Assembly (NCBI RefSeq): GCF_039631355.1
Contig: NZ_JBDIVF010000002.1
Span: forward strand, 310,001 to 374,000
From: Uliginosibacterium paludis
GTDB lineage: Bacteria; Pseudomonadota; Gammaproteobacteria; Burkholderiales; Rhodocyclaceae
Length of the DNA stretch: 64,000 nt
Direction of reading: 5' to 3'
A program made the position numbers and the translations under genes. The notes under the pieces were generated by a model. It was not told the DNA's origin. It made no database searches and saw nothing but the letters and a program-made list of their open reading frames with translations. This document shows positions 8,731 to 17,945 of this stretch, piece by piece; position 1 is the first letter of the stretch, and each line of letters opens with the position of its first letter.

Positions 8731-10785
8731 TCAGAAGCTCATCCGTACGCCCAGGGTGAGGTTGCGGCCGGTCAGTGGCGTCGCATCCTTGATGAAGCTG
8801 GAGTGGGCATAGGCGAGCTGGTTGGTGAGGTTGTCCAGCTTCGTGTAGAACTGGTATTCCAGCCCGGCCTGCCGCAGCGTGTAGCTCGCACCGAGATTGA
8901 TCAGGTTGTAGCCCGGCGTGCTGGTCTCATGATCAGCCACGCGGCGCTGACTGGCCACGCGGAAGATCTCGGCACGCGCGCTGAAGGCATTGCGGCTGTA
9001 TTCACCCCGCAGGCCGGCGCGGGCCGCCGGAATGCGGGCAAGGTTCTGGCCGTCGTCGGTGTTGGCGAGCTTCGCCCGCACATAGTCGCCCAGCAGGCTC
9101 AGCGCATAGTCACGCCCGAGCGCCTGACGCAGCTCGCCCTCGAAGCCGGTGAAGCGCGCATCCCGCTGGCTGTATTCGATCAGCTGCAGGCCATCGAGCT
9201 CGTCCAGCGTGCGGGCGTGAATGTAGTTCTGCACCCGGTTGTGATAGACGCCCAGCTTCAGCGTGGTGTCGCCTTCGGTCTTGCGCAGCGAGAGATCGAG
9301 GTTGTTCGAGGTCTCACGCTTGAGGTCGGCATTGCCGCGCTCCCAGGTGCGGGTGGCGAGGTGCAGACCATTGGCATACAGCTCCTCGGCGGTGGGCAGG
9401 CGCTGGGCCCGAGTCAGGCTCGCACCGGCCTGCCAGCCGGGCGTGAAATGCCAGCTCGTGCCAGCCGAGACCGAGGTGCCGTTGTGGGTGCGGTTGCCCT
9501 GATCGCTTTCCACATCGATGCGCTGCCATTCCTGGCGGGCCGCACCCTCCACATGCCAGTCACCGAAGCGCTGCTCTTCATGCACGAAGAGCGCCTGGCG
9601 GCGGGTGTCGGTCGGCTGCAGATAAGCCTCTTCGCCGATGGCGGAAAAACGCCGGCGGCTCAGCTCGGTGCCGACGAGGCCCCGCCAGCCGGCCAGCGGC
9701 GCATGCTCGACTTCGATGCGACCGTTGCCGGCGCGATTGCGGAAGGTGGTGGCGACTTCGCCCTCTTCCACTTCGTCGTGACGATAGTCGGTCAGGCTGC
9801 CGCGCACCCGCACGCGGCTGATGCCGGCAAAGGGATTGCGCTGCTCGCCGCGCAGATCCCAGCGCTCGGTGCGCATGACCAGATCGGGCACGCCTTCCTC
9901 GTGATCGTGGCCTTCTTCCTCTTCGTGCGCCGGGCAGGCCAGCGTATTGCCGTCGGCTTCGCAGCCTTCCAGATCATGCGCATGGCCGGGCAGGCCGTAG
10001 GTGCGGTGCTGGCTGCTGAAGGCCAGGCCCCAGAAGCCCTGCTCGCCGATCCAGGAGGCACCGATGCTGCCGCTGTTGCCGCGCGAGGCGCTGCCATAGA
10101 CGCGGTCGCCGCCGGACCAGTCGCGGCCGACGCGATAGTCGCCGGCATGATGGTTGAGGCCTTCCACATGCAGCGCGAACTGGCGCGCGCCGGCCGTCAG
10201 ACCGAAGGCGGTGGCGTAGTCGCGCGCGGCGGTGCCGGCACGCATCTCCACATTGCCGCTGACGCCTTTTTCGGGGATCGCGGTGGGCACGCGCTCATCG
10301 AGCACATTGACCACGCCGCCGGTCGCGCCGCCGCCATAGACCAGTGCGGACGGGCCGCGCAGCACCTCGATGCCGGTGGCCAGCATCGGATCGGTGGCCA
10401 CGGCGTGGTCCGGGCTGATCGTGGAGGCATCCTGGATCTCGGCGCCGTCGGAGAGCACGCGCACGCGCGCACCGTCCATACCGCGGATGATCGGCCGGCT
10501 GGCGGCCGTGCCGAAGTGGCTGGCCGCCATGCCGGGCTCGTCGGCGAGGGTTTCGCCGAGGCTGGTGGCACGCCGGCGCACGAGTTCATCGCCTTCGATC
10601 ACGCTGTTGGGCGTCAGCAGTTCGCTGCTGCCGCTCTGCAGCGGGCTGGCCGTCACCGTGACCGGGGCCAGCACGGTGGTCGGTGCCGGCTCCGCAGCCG
10701 CGGCAAGACCGGGGGCGGCCAGCAGCGGCAGGGCGAAACGGATGGCGAGGGGAAGGGGGCGGAGGGAGAGGGGTCGGGAGCTCAT
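8731..10785 (-). CDS. TonB-dependent outer-membrane receptor, probably zinc (ZnuD-like)
   Basis: This 684-residue receptor starts MSSRPLSL with a signal peptide ending near AAAAEP. A plug domain follows (PIIRGMDGARV, VLRGPSALVYGGGATGGVVNV), then a beta-barrel ending in a terminal Phe (GVRMSF). An extracellular loop at about residues 280-300 is rich in His and Glu (HEEEEGHDHEEG), a feature of zinc receptors such as neisserial ZnuD. Two near-perfect 17-bp palindromes upstream match one before the zur gene at 46.6 kb. Zinc as substrate is inferred from loop and operators; a heme or nickel role is not excluded. The open frame extends to 10824, but the ATG at 10785 gives the better signal peptide. 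Confidence 0.9.
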   Translation of the reverse strand: MSSRPLSLRPLPLAIRFALPLLAAPGLAAAAEPAPTTVLAPVTVTASPLQSGSSELLTPNSVIEGDELVRRRATSLGETLADEPGMAASHFGTAASRPIIRGMDGARVRVLSDGAEIQDASTISPDHAVATDPMLATGIEVLRGPSALVYGGGATGGVVNVLDERVPTAIPEKGVSGNVEMRAGTAARDYATAFGLTAGARQFALHVEGLNHHAGDYRVGRDWSGGDRVYGSASRGNSGSIGASWIGEQGFWGLAFSSQHRTYGLPGHAHDLEGCEADGNTLACPAHEEEEGHDHEEGVPDLVMRTERWDLRGEQRNPFAGISRVRVRGSLTDYRHDEVEEGEVATTFRNRAGNGRIEVEHAPLAGWRGLVGTELSRRRFSAIGEEAYLQPTDTRRQALFVHEEQRFGDWHVEGAARQEWQRIDVESDQGNRTHNGTSVSAGTSWHFTPGWQAGASLTRAQRLPTAEELYANGLHLATRTWERGNADLKRETSNNLDLSLRKTEGDTTLKLGVYHNRVQNYIHARTLDELDGLQLIEYSQRDARFTGFEGELRQALGRDYALSLLGDYVRAKLANTDDGQNLARIPAARAGLRGEYSRNAFSARAEIFRVASQRRVADHETSTPGYNLINLGASYTLRQAGLEYQFYTKLDNLTNQLAYAHSSFIKDATPLTGRNLTLGVRMSF

Positions 10786-10818
10786 GCGGATTCCGTTGGA
10801 CAGGGGTGAAAACGCCAG

Positions 10819-10835
10819 ATGCAATCAAGTTGCAT
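10819..10835. promoter_or_regulatory. putative Zur operator 1 (ATGCAATCAAGTTGCAT)
   Basis: This 17-bp inverted repeat has arms ATGCAA/TTGCAT and lies 34 bp upstream of the receptor ATG. It shares arms and spacing with the sites at 10856 and 46607. The Zur assignment is inferred from the zinc-related genes that follow all three copies. Confidence 0.7.
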
Positions 10836-10855
10836 TTTAACGATTTTCACTCCTC

Positions 10856-10872
10856 ATGCAACAAGGTTGCAT
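10856..10872. promoter_or_regulatory. putative Zur operator 2 (ATGCAACAAGGTTGCAT)
   Basis: This is a perfect 7-bp-arm palindrome (ATGCAAC-N3-GTTGCAT). Its centre is 37 bp from operator 1, suggesting two dimers bound over the receptor promoter. Confidence 0.72.
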
Positions 10873-10939
10873 AAGCTGATGGAATTCCGGCGACGAAGGC
10901 CCGGACGGCAGCGCACGCCGGGGTACCGCCCCCGCGCAC

Positions 10940-11500
10940 TCAGAACTCGTTCTGCAGCTTCTTGTAACCGGCCACGAGTTCGTTGTTGGTCCGCGCCACA
11001 TCCTCCGAGAATTCGGTGGCAGACGCCGTCACCTTCGGAATGGTGCCGAGGTCAGTGTCCGGATGGATATGAGTGGTCGAAGGCACATAGAAACCCGCCG
11101 GCAGATCGCAGCCATCCACCACCGAGTTGTGACGCACCACGCAGCCCTCGCCCACGCTGCAGTTGAAGACCACGCTGTTGAAGCCGATGAACACCCGCCG
11201 GCCGATGCTGCAGGGGCCGTGCACGATGCTGCGGTGGGCAATCGAGGTGTGCTCGCCGATGGTCACCGCGGCGCCGGACTTGGAATGGATCACCACGCCG
11301 TCCTGGATGTTGGAATGCGCCCCGATGATGATCGGCTCCATCCCGCCTTCCGCATTCACCTCGTCGGCGCGGATCACGGCATAGGGACCGATGAACACGT
11401 TCTCACCGACGATGACCTTGCCGCAGAGGATCGCGGTCGGGTCGACAAAAGCGGATTCGGCGATCTGGGGCAGATCGCCGCTGGGATTCTTGCGGATCAT
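10940..11500 (-). CDS. gamma-class carbonic anhydrase-like protein (hexapeptide repeats)
   Basis: This 186-residue left-handed beta-helix protein aligns with the Cam/CamH family. All three zinc-binding His of the trimer interface are recognisable: in VVIHS, SIAHRS and SIVHG. The acidic proton-shuttle loop of Methanosarcina Cam is absent, as in CamH. The likely activity is CO2 hydration in the cytosol, though family members can be inactive scaffold proteins. AGAAGGA lies 7-8 bp before the ATG at 11500. It lies upstream of the zinc receptor on the same strand, but the Zur-like boxes are downstream of it, so they are unlikely to control it. Confidence 0.87.
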   Translation of the reverse strand: MIRKNPSGDLPQIAESAFVDPTAILCGKVIVGENVFIGPYAVIRADEVNAEGGMEPIIIGAHSNIQDGVVIHSKSGAAVTIGEHTSIAHRSIVHGPCSIGRRVFIGFNSVVFNCSVGEGCVVRHNSVVDGCDLPAGFYVPSTTHIHPDTDLGTIPKVTASATEFSEDVARTNNELVAGYKKLQNEF

Positions 11501-11704
11501 GGGATTTCCTTCTGCATGAGACATTCCGCGCCGGCCAGGACGGGAACCGGAGGGCTGCCGGGCGCGCAGGCCGTGGCCCGCAGCCGGGGATTTGACCACG
11601 CGACCTCCCGCACCGCAACAATGCCGCCGGTGGTGTTTTTCGATCCGGCGCAGTTTGCCTGCTACAGTCGGCACATCCGCCGAGACTTCCAGGAATCCGC
11701 CCCG

Positions 11705-12175
11705 ATGCCGCACACGCCCCGCTTCCGGACCGCCCAGGCCAGCGACGCGCCCGCCATTGACCGGCTCTACCGGCAGCTCGTCAGCCACCCCGGCGTGAAT
11801 GTGCAGGCCGGGCGCATCGCCGCGCTGGCAGACGATCCGGCCACCCGGCTGTTCGTATGCGAGCAGGGTGGCGCCGTGGCCGGCACCGCTCTGGTATCGC
11901 TGTGTGCCGATGTCATGTTCGGCCGCCAGCCCTATGCGGTGGTCGAGAATTTCGTCATCGACGATGCGCTGCGCGGCAGCGGACTCGGCTCGGCGCTGAT
12001 GGCGCACATCGAAGCCTTCTGCCTCGCGCAGGACTGCTCCAAGATCATGCTGCTGAGCAGCGCACAGCGTGAAGCCGCCCACCGCTTCTTCGCCCGTGCC
12101 GGTTTCTCGGGCAGTGCCAAGCAGGGTTTCGTGAAATACCGCAGTGCCCTCACTGCCGGCGGTGCGCACGCATGA
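11705..12175 (+). CDS. GNAT-family N-acetyltransferase
   Basis: This 156-residue protein has a full GNAT fold. The acetyl-CoA pyrophosphate loop is in the segment VENFVIDDALRGSGLGSALM at about residues 80-99, and the C-terminal part reads AHRFFARAGF. The acceptor substrate is unknown. The gene overlaps the next by 4 bp (ATGA), so the two are probably co-translated. The 204-bp gap to the divergent carbonic anhydrase gene shows no recognisable operator. Confidence 0.9.
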   Translation: MPHTPRFRTAQASDAPAIDRLYRQLVSHPGVNVQAGRIAALADDPATRLFVCEQGGAVAGTALVSLCADVMFGRQPYAVVENFVIDDALRGSGLGSALMAHIEAFCLAQDCSKIMLLSSAQREAAHRFFARAGFSGSAKQGFVKYRSALTAGGAHA

Positions 12176-12531
12176 TGCGCCTCCTGCTCTGGCGGCTGCT
12201 CGCCATCGCCGCCCTCATCCTCGGCCTGATCGGCATCGTGCTGCCGGGCCTGCCCACCGTGCCCTTCGTGATTCTCGCCGCCTGGGCCGGCGGCCGCGGC
12301 TGGCCCGCCCTTGAAGCCTGGCTGCTGGCGCATCCGCGCTGGGGGCCGCCGATCCGCAACTGGCGCGAGCACGGCGCCATGCCGCGGCGCGCGAAATGGC
12401 TCTCCAGCCTGATGATGGCCGTCAGCGCCGCCCTGCTCCTGGCGAGCCCCGCGCCGCTGCCAGTCAGGGTTGGCGTGCCGATGCTGATGCTGGCCGTCGC
12501 GATCTGGATCTGGCGCCGGCCGGAAGCCTGA
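12172..12531 (+). CDS. YbaN/DUF454 family inner-membrane protein
   Basis: This 119-residue protein has two N-terminal membrane segments with the DUF454 core (GLIGIVLPGLPTVPF), a cytosolic stretch with HPRWGPPI, and a C-terminal hydrophobic hairpin. The family is widespread in proteobacteria and its function is not established. It starts inside the stop of the preceding acetyltransferase gene (ATGA overlap). Confidence 0.88.
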   Translation: MMRLLLWRLLAIAALILGLIGIVLPGLPTVPFVILAAWAGGRGWPALEAWLLAHPRWGPPIRNWREHGAMPRRAKWLSSLMMAVSAALLLASPAPLPVRVGVPMLMLAVAIWIWRRPEA

Positions 12532-12635
12532 GACCGCGCGCCATGCCGCCCGCCGCGAGCTGGCCGGTTCGGGGTAATGTAGAGGCCGAGGCGCCCCGAG
12601 ACGCCCGGCTCATATAACGAGAAAGGAAAAACACG

Positions 12636-14147
12636 ATGCCACTCCGCCCGCCCTTCATTGCACCGGTCCGTTTCTCCGATGCCGACGCTGCCCTCGCCCA
12701 GGTTCAGCTCATCTACAACACCAGCATCAACCATCTGCGCGAGGCGCTGCAGCGCTTCGTGGCCGGCGAGGATTTCGTGCCGGAAGATGGCCGCAACCCG
12801 CTGCGGGTGCGGGCCTGCTATCCCTTCGTGCGAATCCAGACCAGCACCGTGGCGCGCGCGCGCGGCGCGGACAAGCGATTGTCATACGGCTTCGTGGCCG
12901 GCCCCGGCCACTACGAAACCACGCTGACGCGGCCGGATCTCTTCGCCGGCTACTTCCGCGAGCAGTTCCGCCTGCTGATCCAGAACCATGACGTGGAGAT
13001 CGAGGTCGGCATCAGCTCGCAGCCGATTCCGGTGCACTTCTCCTTCGGTGACTACGACCACATCGAAGGCAGCATGAGCACCGAGCGCCGCCAGCTGATG
13101 CGCGACGTGTTCGACCTGCCCGACCTCTCGGTGATGGACGACGGCATCGCCAACGGCACGCATGACACCCAGCCCGGCGAAGCCCGCCCGCTCTCGCTCT
13201 TCACCGGCCCGCGGGTGGACTACTCGCTGCAGCGCCTGCGCCACTACACCGGCACCTCGCCCGAGCACTTCCAGAACTTCGTGCTCTTCACCAACTACCA
13301 GTTCTACATCGACGAGTTCGTGCGCATGGGGCATGAAGCGATGCAGGACCCGGCCAGCCCCTATGTGGCCTTCGTCGAACCGGGCAACATGGTGACCCGC
13401 CGCAGCGGCCTGCCCGCCGGTGAGCTGGACGCGCTGGGCAAGGTCCCGCCGCGCCTGCCGCAGATGCCGGCCTACCACCTGGTGCGCGAAGATGGCAGCG
13501 GCATCACGATGGTGAATATCGGCGTCGGCCCGGCCAACGCCAAGACCATCACCGACCACATCGCGGTGCTGCGCCCGCATGCCTGGCTGATGCTGGGCCA
13601 CTGCGCCGGCCTGCGTACCACGCAGGAGCTGGGCGACTATGTGCTGGCCCACGCCTATGTGCGTGAAGACCATGTGCTCGACGAAGACCTGCCGGTGTGG
13701 GTGCCGATTCCGGCGCTGGCCGAAATCCAGGTGGCACTCGCCACCGCAGTGGCCGACGTGACCGGCCTCACCGGCCATGAGCTCAAGGGCGTGCTGCGCA
13801 CCGGCACCGTCGCCACCACTGACAACCGCAACTGGGAGCTGCTGCCGGACAACACGCCGCAGCGCCGTTTCTCGCAGAGCCGCGCAGTGGCGCTCGACAT
13901 GGAATCCGCCACCATCGCCGCCAACGGTTTCCGCTTCCGCGTGCCCTACGGCACCCTGCTCTGCGTGAGCGACAAACCCCTGCATGGCGAGATCAAGCTG
14001 CCCGGCATGGCCAACAACTTCTACCGCGAACGGGTCGACCAGCATCTGCGGATCGGCATCCGCGCGCTGGAAATCCTGCGTGAGAGCGGCCCCGGTTCGC
14101 TCCACAGCCGCAAGCTGCGCAGCTTCGCCGAAGTGGCCTTCCTGTAG
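12636..14147 (+). CDS. amn: AMP nucleosidase
   Basis: This 503-residue protein (E. coli Amn is 484) hydrolyses AMP to adenine and ribose 5-phosphate and helps set adenylate levels. The N-terminal Amn-specific domain spans about residues 1-180. A C-terminal nucleoside phosphorylase-like domain follows, with GVGPANAKT, LMLGHCAGLR and ALDMESATIAANGF. A purine-rich Shine-Dalgarno (GAGAAAGGA) precedes the ATG by about 9 bp. The downstream DUF2164 gene starts 12 bp after the stop and is probably co-transcribed. Confidence 0.95.
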   Translation: MPLRPPFIAPVRFSDADAALAQVQLIYNTSINHLREALQRFVAGEDFVPEDGRNPLRVRACYPFVRIQTSTVARARGADKRLSYGFVAGPGHYETTLTRPDLFAGYFREQFRLLIQNHDVEIEVGISSQPIPVHFSFGDYDHIEGSMSTERRQLMRDVFDLPDLSVMDDGIANGTHDTQPGEARPLSLFTGPRVDYSLQRLRHYTGTSPEHFQNFVLFTNYQFYIDEFVRMGHEAMQDPASPYVAFVEPGNMVTRRSGLPAGELDALGKVPPRLPQMPAYHLVREDGSGITMVNIGVGPANAKTITDHIAVLRPHAWLMLGHCAGLRTTQELGDYVLAHAYVREDHVLDEDLPVWVPIPALAEIQVALATAVADVTGLTGHELKGVLRTGTVATTDNRNWELLPDNTPQRRFSQSRAVALDMESATIAANGFRFRVPYGTLLCVSDKPLHGEIKLPGMANNFYRERVDQHLRIGIRALEILRESGPGSLHSRKLRSFAEVAFL

Positions 14148-14159
14148 GCGGAGACCGGC

Positions 14160-14441
14160 ATGGCGATCGAGCTCGACAAGCAGACCCGCGAGGAAGCGAT
14201 CGCCTCCCTGCAGCGCTACTTCCGCGAAAACATGGAGGAGCCCCTCGGCAACATCGGCGCAGGCGCCCTGCTCGGATTCTTCATCGAGGAAATCGGCCCG
14301 GCGATCTACAACCAGGGCGTGGCGGACGCGCAGGCGCGGATGCTCGCCCGGGTTGAAGACCTCGACATCGAAGTGCATGAGGAAGGCTTCCGCTACTGGC
14401 GGAAGTACGACGAGGCCGCACCCGGGCGCGGCAAGCGCTGA
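14160..14441 (+). CDS. DUF2164 family protein
   Basis: This 93-residue acidic protein matches DUF2164, with the core FFIEEIGPAIYNQGVADAQ. The function is unknown. It sits 12 bp after amn, so a shared transcript is likely. It has no signal peptide or membrane segment and should be cytosolic. Confidence 0.85.
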   Translation: MAIELDKQTREEAIASLQRYFRENMEEPLGNIGAGALLGFFIEEIGPAIYNQGVADAQARMLARVEDLDIEVHEEGFRYWRKYDEAAPGRGKR

Positions 14442-14455
14442 GTGCGGCCGGCCGC

Positions 14456-14965
14456 TCAGGCGCCCAGCATTTCATGGATGCGGGCCAGCCCGTCATCCGC
14501 CAGCGCCTGACCGAGCCGGGAGCCACGCACGGCGAGATGCCATTGCGATATCGCGCTGCGCATGGCACCGGCATCAGCCACCCCCTCGAGCCGCGCAAGC
14601 AGCGGCACGGCCAGCACACCGAGGCTGCTGCGCGCCTGCTCGCTCATCCACGCCCGGATCTCGGGCCAGTTACCGGGCAGGCTCGCCACGGCCTCCTCCA
14701 CCGGCACGGGCGGCACAACCGACGGTGGCGCATCCGCCCCTGAATCGATCAGCCCTGCCCCGGCAAGCCGCTCAAGCTCCGCCGGCACATCGGCATCCGG
14801 CAACAGTCCCTGCAGGATGAGCGCATCGCGCCGACCATCGATCAGGATCAGCAGGCGACGCTGGACAGCATTGAAACGGGGGTCACGGCGGGCCAGGGCC
14901 TCCGCCCCGGCAGCGGTCTTGCGCGGCGGCGGCAGCGGCCTGGAAACGGGCGCTGGAGTGGGCAT
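14456..14965 (-). CDS. hypothetical protein
   Basis: I do not recognise the 169-residue product. It has a proline-rich, basic N-terminus (residues 1-25). A possible winged-helix-like block follows (RRLLILIDGRRDALILQGLL, about 36-55), then helical segments to the end. There is no signal peptide or membrane helix. It converges on the DUF2164 gene with a 14-bp gap. High GC codon use like the neighbours and a clean start at 14965 support a real gene. Confidence 0.65.
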   Translation of the reverse strand: MPTPAPVSRPLPPPRKTAAGAEALARRDPRFNAVQRRLLILIDGRRDALILQGLLPDADVPAELERLAGAGLIDSGADAPPSVVPPVPVEEAVASLPGNWPEIRAWMSEQARSSLGVLAVPLLARLEGVADAGAMRSAISQWHLAVRGSRLGQALADDGLARIHEMLGA

Positions 14966-15066
14966 TTGCGGGAGCGGAGCACGACAGAGGCCCGGATACT
15001 AAGCGCCCGCCCCCGGATCAGACCAATGAACTTTTCATGTCAGCCGGCCCGGGCGGCCCGCACGGC

Positions 15067-15597
15067 TCAGACGCTCGCGACCGGATGCGGGCAGAGCGTG
15101 TTGAGCAGGTCGATCAGGGGCTGGAAGAAGCGGCCGGCGAGCAGTTCAGGCGTCGCTTCACCGGCAGGCGAGGCATGTCCGGCGGTCGCATCCGCGAGCG
15201 TCTGCATGAGCGGCTGCAGCAGCGCAGCGGCCACCGGCAGGCGCCGCACCAGACAGGACACCGCTGCGACGAGCGCGGTGAAACCCGGCAGGTCGGGATG
15301 GGCGCGAACGAATTCCGCCAGCTTGATGGCGACGATCTTGCCAAGCGCCACCGCCCGCCCTTCCACCTGGCAGCTGCATTCGGCCAGGCTGAACAGGCGG
15401 GCGGAAACCTCGGCGGGCAGACCGCTGCCACGCAGCCAGAGATAGAAATCCGCACTGCACGTGACATTCGCTTCGGCCTGGAGCAGCGCGAGCTCCAGCC
15501 GGGCTTCGGCAAGGGGAAAATCGAAGACTTGCATGAGAATCAGGACGGGGAAAAGACAGGGCCGGTGTTGCAGCGCGCAGCGATCCGGCGTCTTCAT
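15067..15597 (-). CDS. hypothetical protein
   Basis: The 176-residue product is not recognised. It is mostly helical and Leu/Ala-rich with several cysteines and no clear domain. A GGGAGG about 11 bp before the ATG at 15597 favours that start. An internal ATG at 15534 (MQVFDFPLAE) gives a more natural N-terminus but has no Shine-Dalgarno. It follows another hypothetical gene on the same strand. Either start keeps the same core. Confidence 0.6.
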   Translation of the reverse strand: MKTPDRCALQHRPCLFPVLILMQVFDFPLAEARLELALLQAEANVTCSADFYLWLRGSGLPAEVSARLFSLAECSCQVEGRAVALGKIVAIKLAEFVRAHPDLPGFTALVAAVSCLVRRLPVAAALLQPLMQTLADATAGHASPAGEATPELLAGRFFQPLIDLLNTLCPHPVASV

Positions 15598-15723
15598 TCA
15601 AGCACCCACCTCCCGCAAGGTGTGTAGCGTTTTGTCACATCCGGACTGGCTTGAATTGCGACGCCAGGCCGTTCAGCATGACGGAATCATTCCCGCCGCC
15701 TGCTCCAGCGCACAGGACCCGCC

Positions 15724-16266
15724 ATGACTTCCGCATTCCGACCGGTCATCCGCCGCTTCGTCGACACCGACGCCCCTTCATTCCTCGCGGCCGTGCAGGC
15801 CTCCCCGGAGGCGCTGGCCAGATGGATGCCCTGGTGGAAAGCGGACTACGCGCTGGCGGATGCGCAGGCCTGGATCGATCACACCTGCAAGGTCTGGCAG
15901 GAGGGCAAGGATCGCCTGTTCGGGATCTTCGATGCCGGCACCGGCGCCGTAATCGGCGGCACCGGCATCAATCGCATCGATCCGGCGCATCGCACCGGCA
16001 ACATCGGCTACTGGGTGAGCACGCCCTGCACGAAACGGGGCGTGGCCCGGTTCGCCGCGCGCGAAATGGCGCGCTTCGGCTTCAGCGAGCTCGGGCTCAC
16101 CCGGCTCGAGATCGTGGCGCTCCCCGGCAATGCCGCCAGCATCCGGGTCGCGGAAGCGGTGGGCGCGCAGCGCGAATGCCTGGCCCGCAACCGGGTCTGG
16201 CTCGGCGGCCAGGCGCATGACGCGCTGGTGTTCTCGCTGGTGCCGGAAGACGCGGCCCGCTGGTAA
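15724..16266 (+). CDS. GNAT-family acetyltransferase (RimJ/RimL type)
   Basis: This 180-residue protein fits the RimJ/RimL branch of GNAT. It has IRRFVDTDAPSFLAAV at the N-terminus, GGTGINRIDPAHRTGNIGYW in the middle and the conserved LTRLEIVALPGNAASIRVAE near residues 122-141. Relatives acetylate ribosomal protein N-termini or small molecules; the target here is unknown. The gene stands alone between two leftward genes. Confidence 0.9.
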   Translation: MTSAFRPVIRRFVDTDAPSFLAAVQASPEALARWMPWWKADYALADAQAWIDHTCKVWQEGKDRLFGIFDAGTGAVIGGTGINRIDPAHRTGNIGYWVSTPCTKRGVARFAAREMARFGFSELGLTRLEIVALPGNAASIRVAEAVGAQRECLARNRVWLGGQAHDALVFSLVPEDAARW

Positions 16267-16286
16267 GCGTGCCGCGCCAGCCGGGC

Positions 16287-16919
16287 TCAACCTGCCAGAT
16301 GCGTGGCCAGCTCGGCGATCGTGAGGATCACCATGTCATGCGCCGCGGCGTAGCCGGTGATGTCTTCACCGCGCGCCATGCTGCCGTCCGGATTCATCAG
16401 TTCGCACAGCACGGCCGCCGGCGCGAGGCCTGCCAGGCGCACCAGATCGACCGAGCCTTCGGTGTGGCCGCGCCGGGTCAGCACGCCGCCGGGCTGTGCG
16501 CGCAGCGGGAAGACATGGCCGGGGCTCACGATGGCCTCCGCCGGCCCTTCGAGGGCTGCGCGGATGGTGGTGACGCGATCGGCCGCCGAGACGCCGGTGC
16601 TCACCCCGCGGCGTGCCTCGATCGACACGGTGAAGGCGGTGCCGAAGCGGCTTTCGTTCTGCCGCACCATGGGTGCCAGCTGCAGGCGCTCGATGTCGGC
16701 ATCGGTCAGGCAGAGGCAGACGATGCCGCTGCAATCGCGGATCAGCCGGGCCATCGCGGCGGTGTCGATGTTTTCCGCCGCCATGATGAGGTCGGCTTCG
16801 TTCTCGCGGTCAAAGTCATCCATCAGGATGACCGGATGCCCCCGGCGCAGATCCTGCAGCGCACGCGCGAGGCGGGCCGCAAAGGGGGTATCGAGGGGAA
16901 GGTCTTGTGTCAGTTGCAT
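16287..16919 (-). CDS. ribB: 3,4-dihydroxy-2-butanone 4-phosphate synthase
   Basis: This 210-residue protein converts ribulose 5-phosphate to dihydroxybutanone phosphate and formate in riboflavin synthesis. The metal/active-site loop DDFDRENEADLI is at about 34-45. The blocks RRGVSTGVSAADR and RRGHTEGSVDL follow. It is a stand-alone RibB with no GTP cyclohydrolase II fusion, as in E. coli ribB (217 aa). An FMN riboswitch lies 112 bp upstream on the same strand. The frame is open to 16979, but MQLTQDLPLD is the better start. Confidence 0.95.
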   Translation of the reverse strand: MQLTQDLPLDTPFAARLARALQDLRRGHPVILMDDFDRENEADLIMAAENIDTAAMARLIRDCSGIVCLCLTDADIERLQLAPMVRQNESRFGTAFTVSIEARRGVSTGVSAADRVTTIRAALEGPAEAIVSPGHVFPLRAQPGGVLTRRGHTEGSVDLVRLAGLAPAAVLCELMNPDGSMARGEDITGYAAAHDMVILTIAELATHLAG

Positions 16920-17030
16920 GATTGAAACGCTCTCGCGGAAAGTGGGCGAAAAACGTTTCAGGGCTGATGGCCAGGCCAAGCGCGAACGCCTGCGCTGGCG
17001 CGAACCAGGGCAGGCAAGGGTGCTGGCAGG

Positions 17031-17168
17031 TCTTCTCTCATCCGGACTGTAACCGTCGGCTCCGGCATCTCACCGGATCTGCTGACCCTGTCGCATGACA
17101 GGCGCTCGCGGGCTCGGCCCCGTGGGGCCCTACCGCCGGTGGGGAATTTCACCCCGCCCTGAAGACGT
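17031..17168 (-). promoter_or_regulatory. FMN riboswitch (RFN element) of ribB
   Basis: Read on the minus strand, the element starts with the conserved TTCAGGGCGGGGTGAAATTC, continues with CCCACCGGCGGT, and closes with CCGACGGTTACAGTCCGGAT and GAGAGAAGA. These are the conserved junction segments of the RFN aptamer. Binding of FMN should reduce ribB expression. Confidence 0.95.
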
Positions 17169-17244
17169 GCTCTTGCCGGCGAACCGGCGCGGCCATTCTA
17201 CGCCGCGGCACCGCCGCCTGAACTTTCGGGCAGGCGGGGCGGAC

Positions 17245-17862
17245 TCAGACCGGCTGCGCCATCACCGCCAGCCCCAGGCCGAAAGCGGCCAGCAGCACGC
17301 CGAGGCTTCGCTCCAGGATCACGCGGGAGCGGCCGAAGACGCGCTGGGCAGGCTCCGAAGAAAACACGCAGGCCACCAGCGAAAACCAGAGCAGATGGAT
17401 CAACGACAGGAAGGCGCCAGCGGCCAGCTGCGCGGGCAGCGGCGTGGCCGGGCCGATCACCTGGGTGAAGAGCGCCACGGTAAAGAGCGGCGCCTTGGGA
17501 TTGAGCAGATTGCTCAGGAAGCCGGTGCGCAGCGCGGCGAAATCGCTCAGCGCGGCCGCTGGTGCGTCACCGCTCACGGCACCGGGCGTGCTGCGCAGCA
17601 TCTTCACGCCGAGGCAGACCAGATAGGCCGCACCGGCATAGCGGATCAGGTTGAACAGCAGCGGCGAATGCGCGATCAGCAGACCGATGCCGGCGAGCGT
17701 GTAACTCACATGCAGCAGCAGGGCCAGCGCGATGCCCAGTGCGGTGAGCACGCCGGCACGACGCGAGCGCAGCAGGCTGTTGCGCGTGACCATCGCGAAA
17801 TCGGCGCCGGGGCTGATCGCGGCCAGGGTGCAGAGGGTGACAACGGACAGGGCTTCAATCAT
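17245..17862 (-). CDS. LysE/RhtB-family amino-acid exporter
   Basis: This 205-residue inner-membrane protein has six predicted helices. The LysE-family N-terminal motif SPGADFAMVTRNSL and the NLLNPKAPLF block after TM3 are both present. Family members export Lys, Arg, Thr, homoserine lactone or other amino acids; the substrate here is unknown. A second LysE-family gene occurs at 27254. The gene lies just upstream of the FMN riboswitch on the same strand but is probably a separate unit. Confidence 0.92.
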   Translation of the reverse strand: MIEALSVVTLCTLAAISPGADFAMVTRNSLLRSRRAGVLTALGIALALLLHVSYTLAGIGLLIAHSPLLFNLIRYAGAAYLVCLGVKMLRSTPGAVSGDAPAAALSDFAALRTGFLSNLLNPKAPLFTVALFTQVIGPATPLPAQLAAGAFLSLIHLLWFSLVACVFSSEPAQRVFGRSRVILERSLGVLLAAFGLGLAVMAQPV

Positions 17863-17945
17863 GGCGGGGCGGGGGGCAACTCGACGCCCCCATGCTGCCT
17901 GCCGCCGCCGCGCCTGGCTTGGAAAAAATTGCAGCCCGCGCCGGC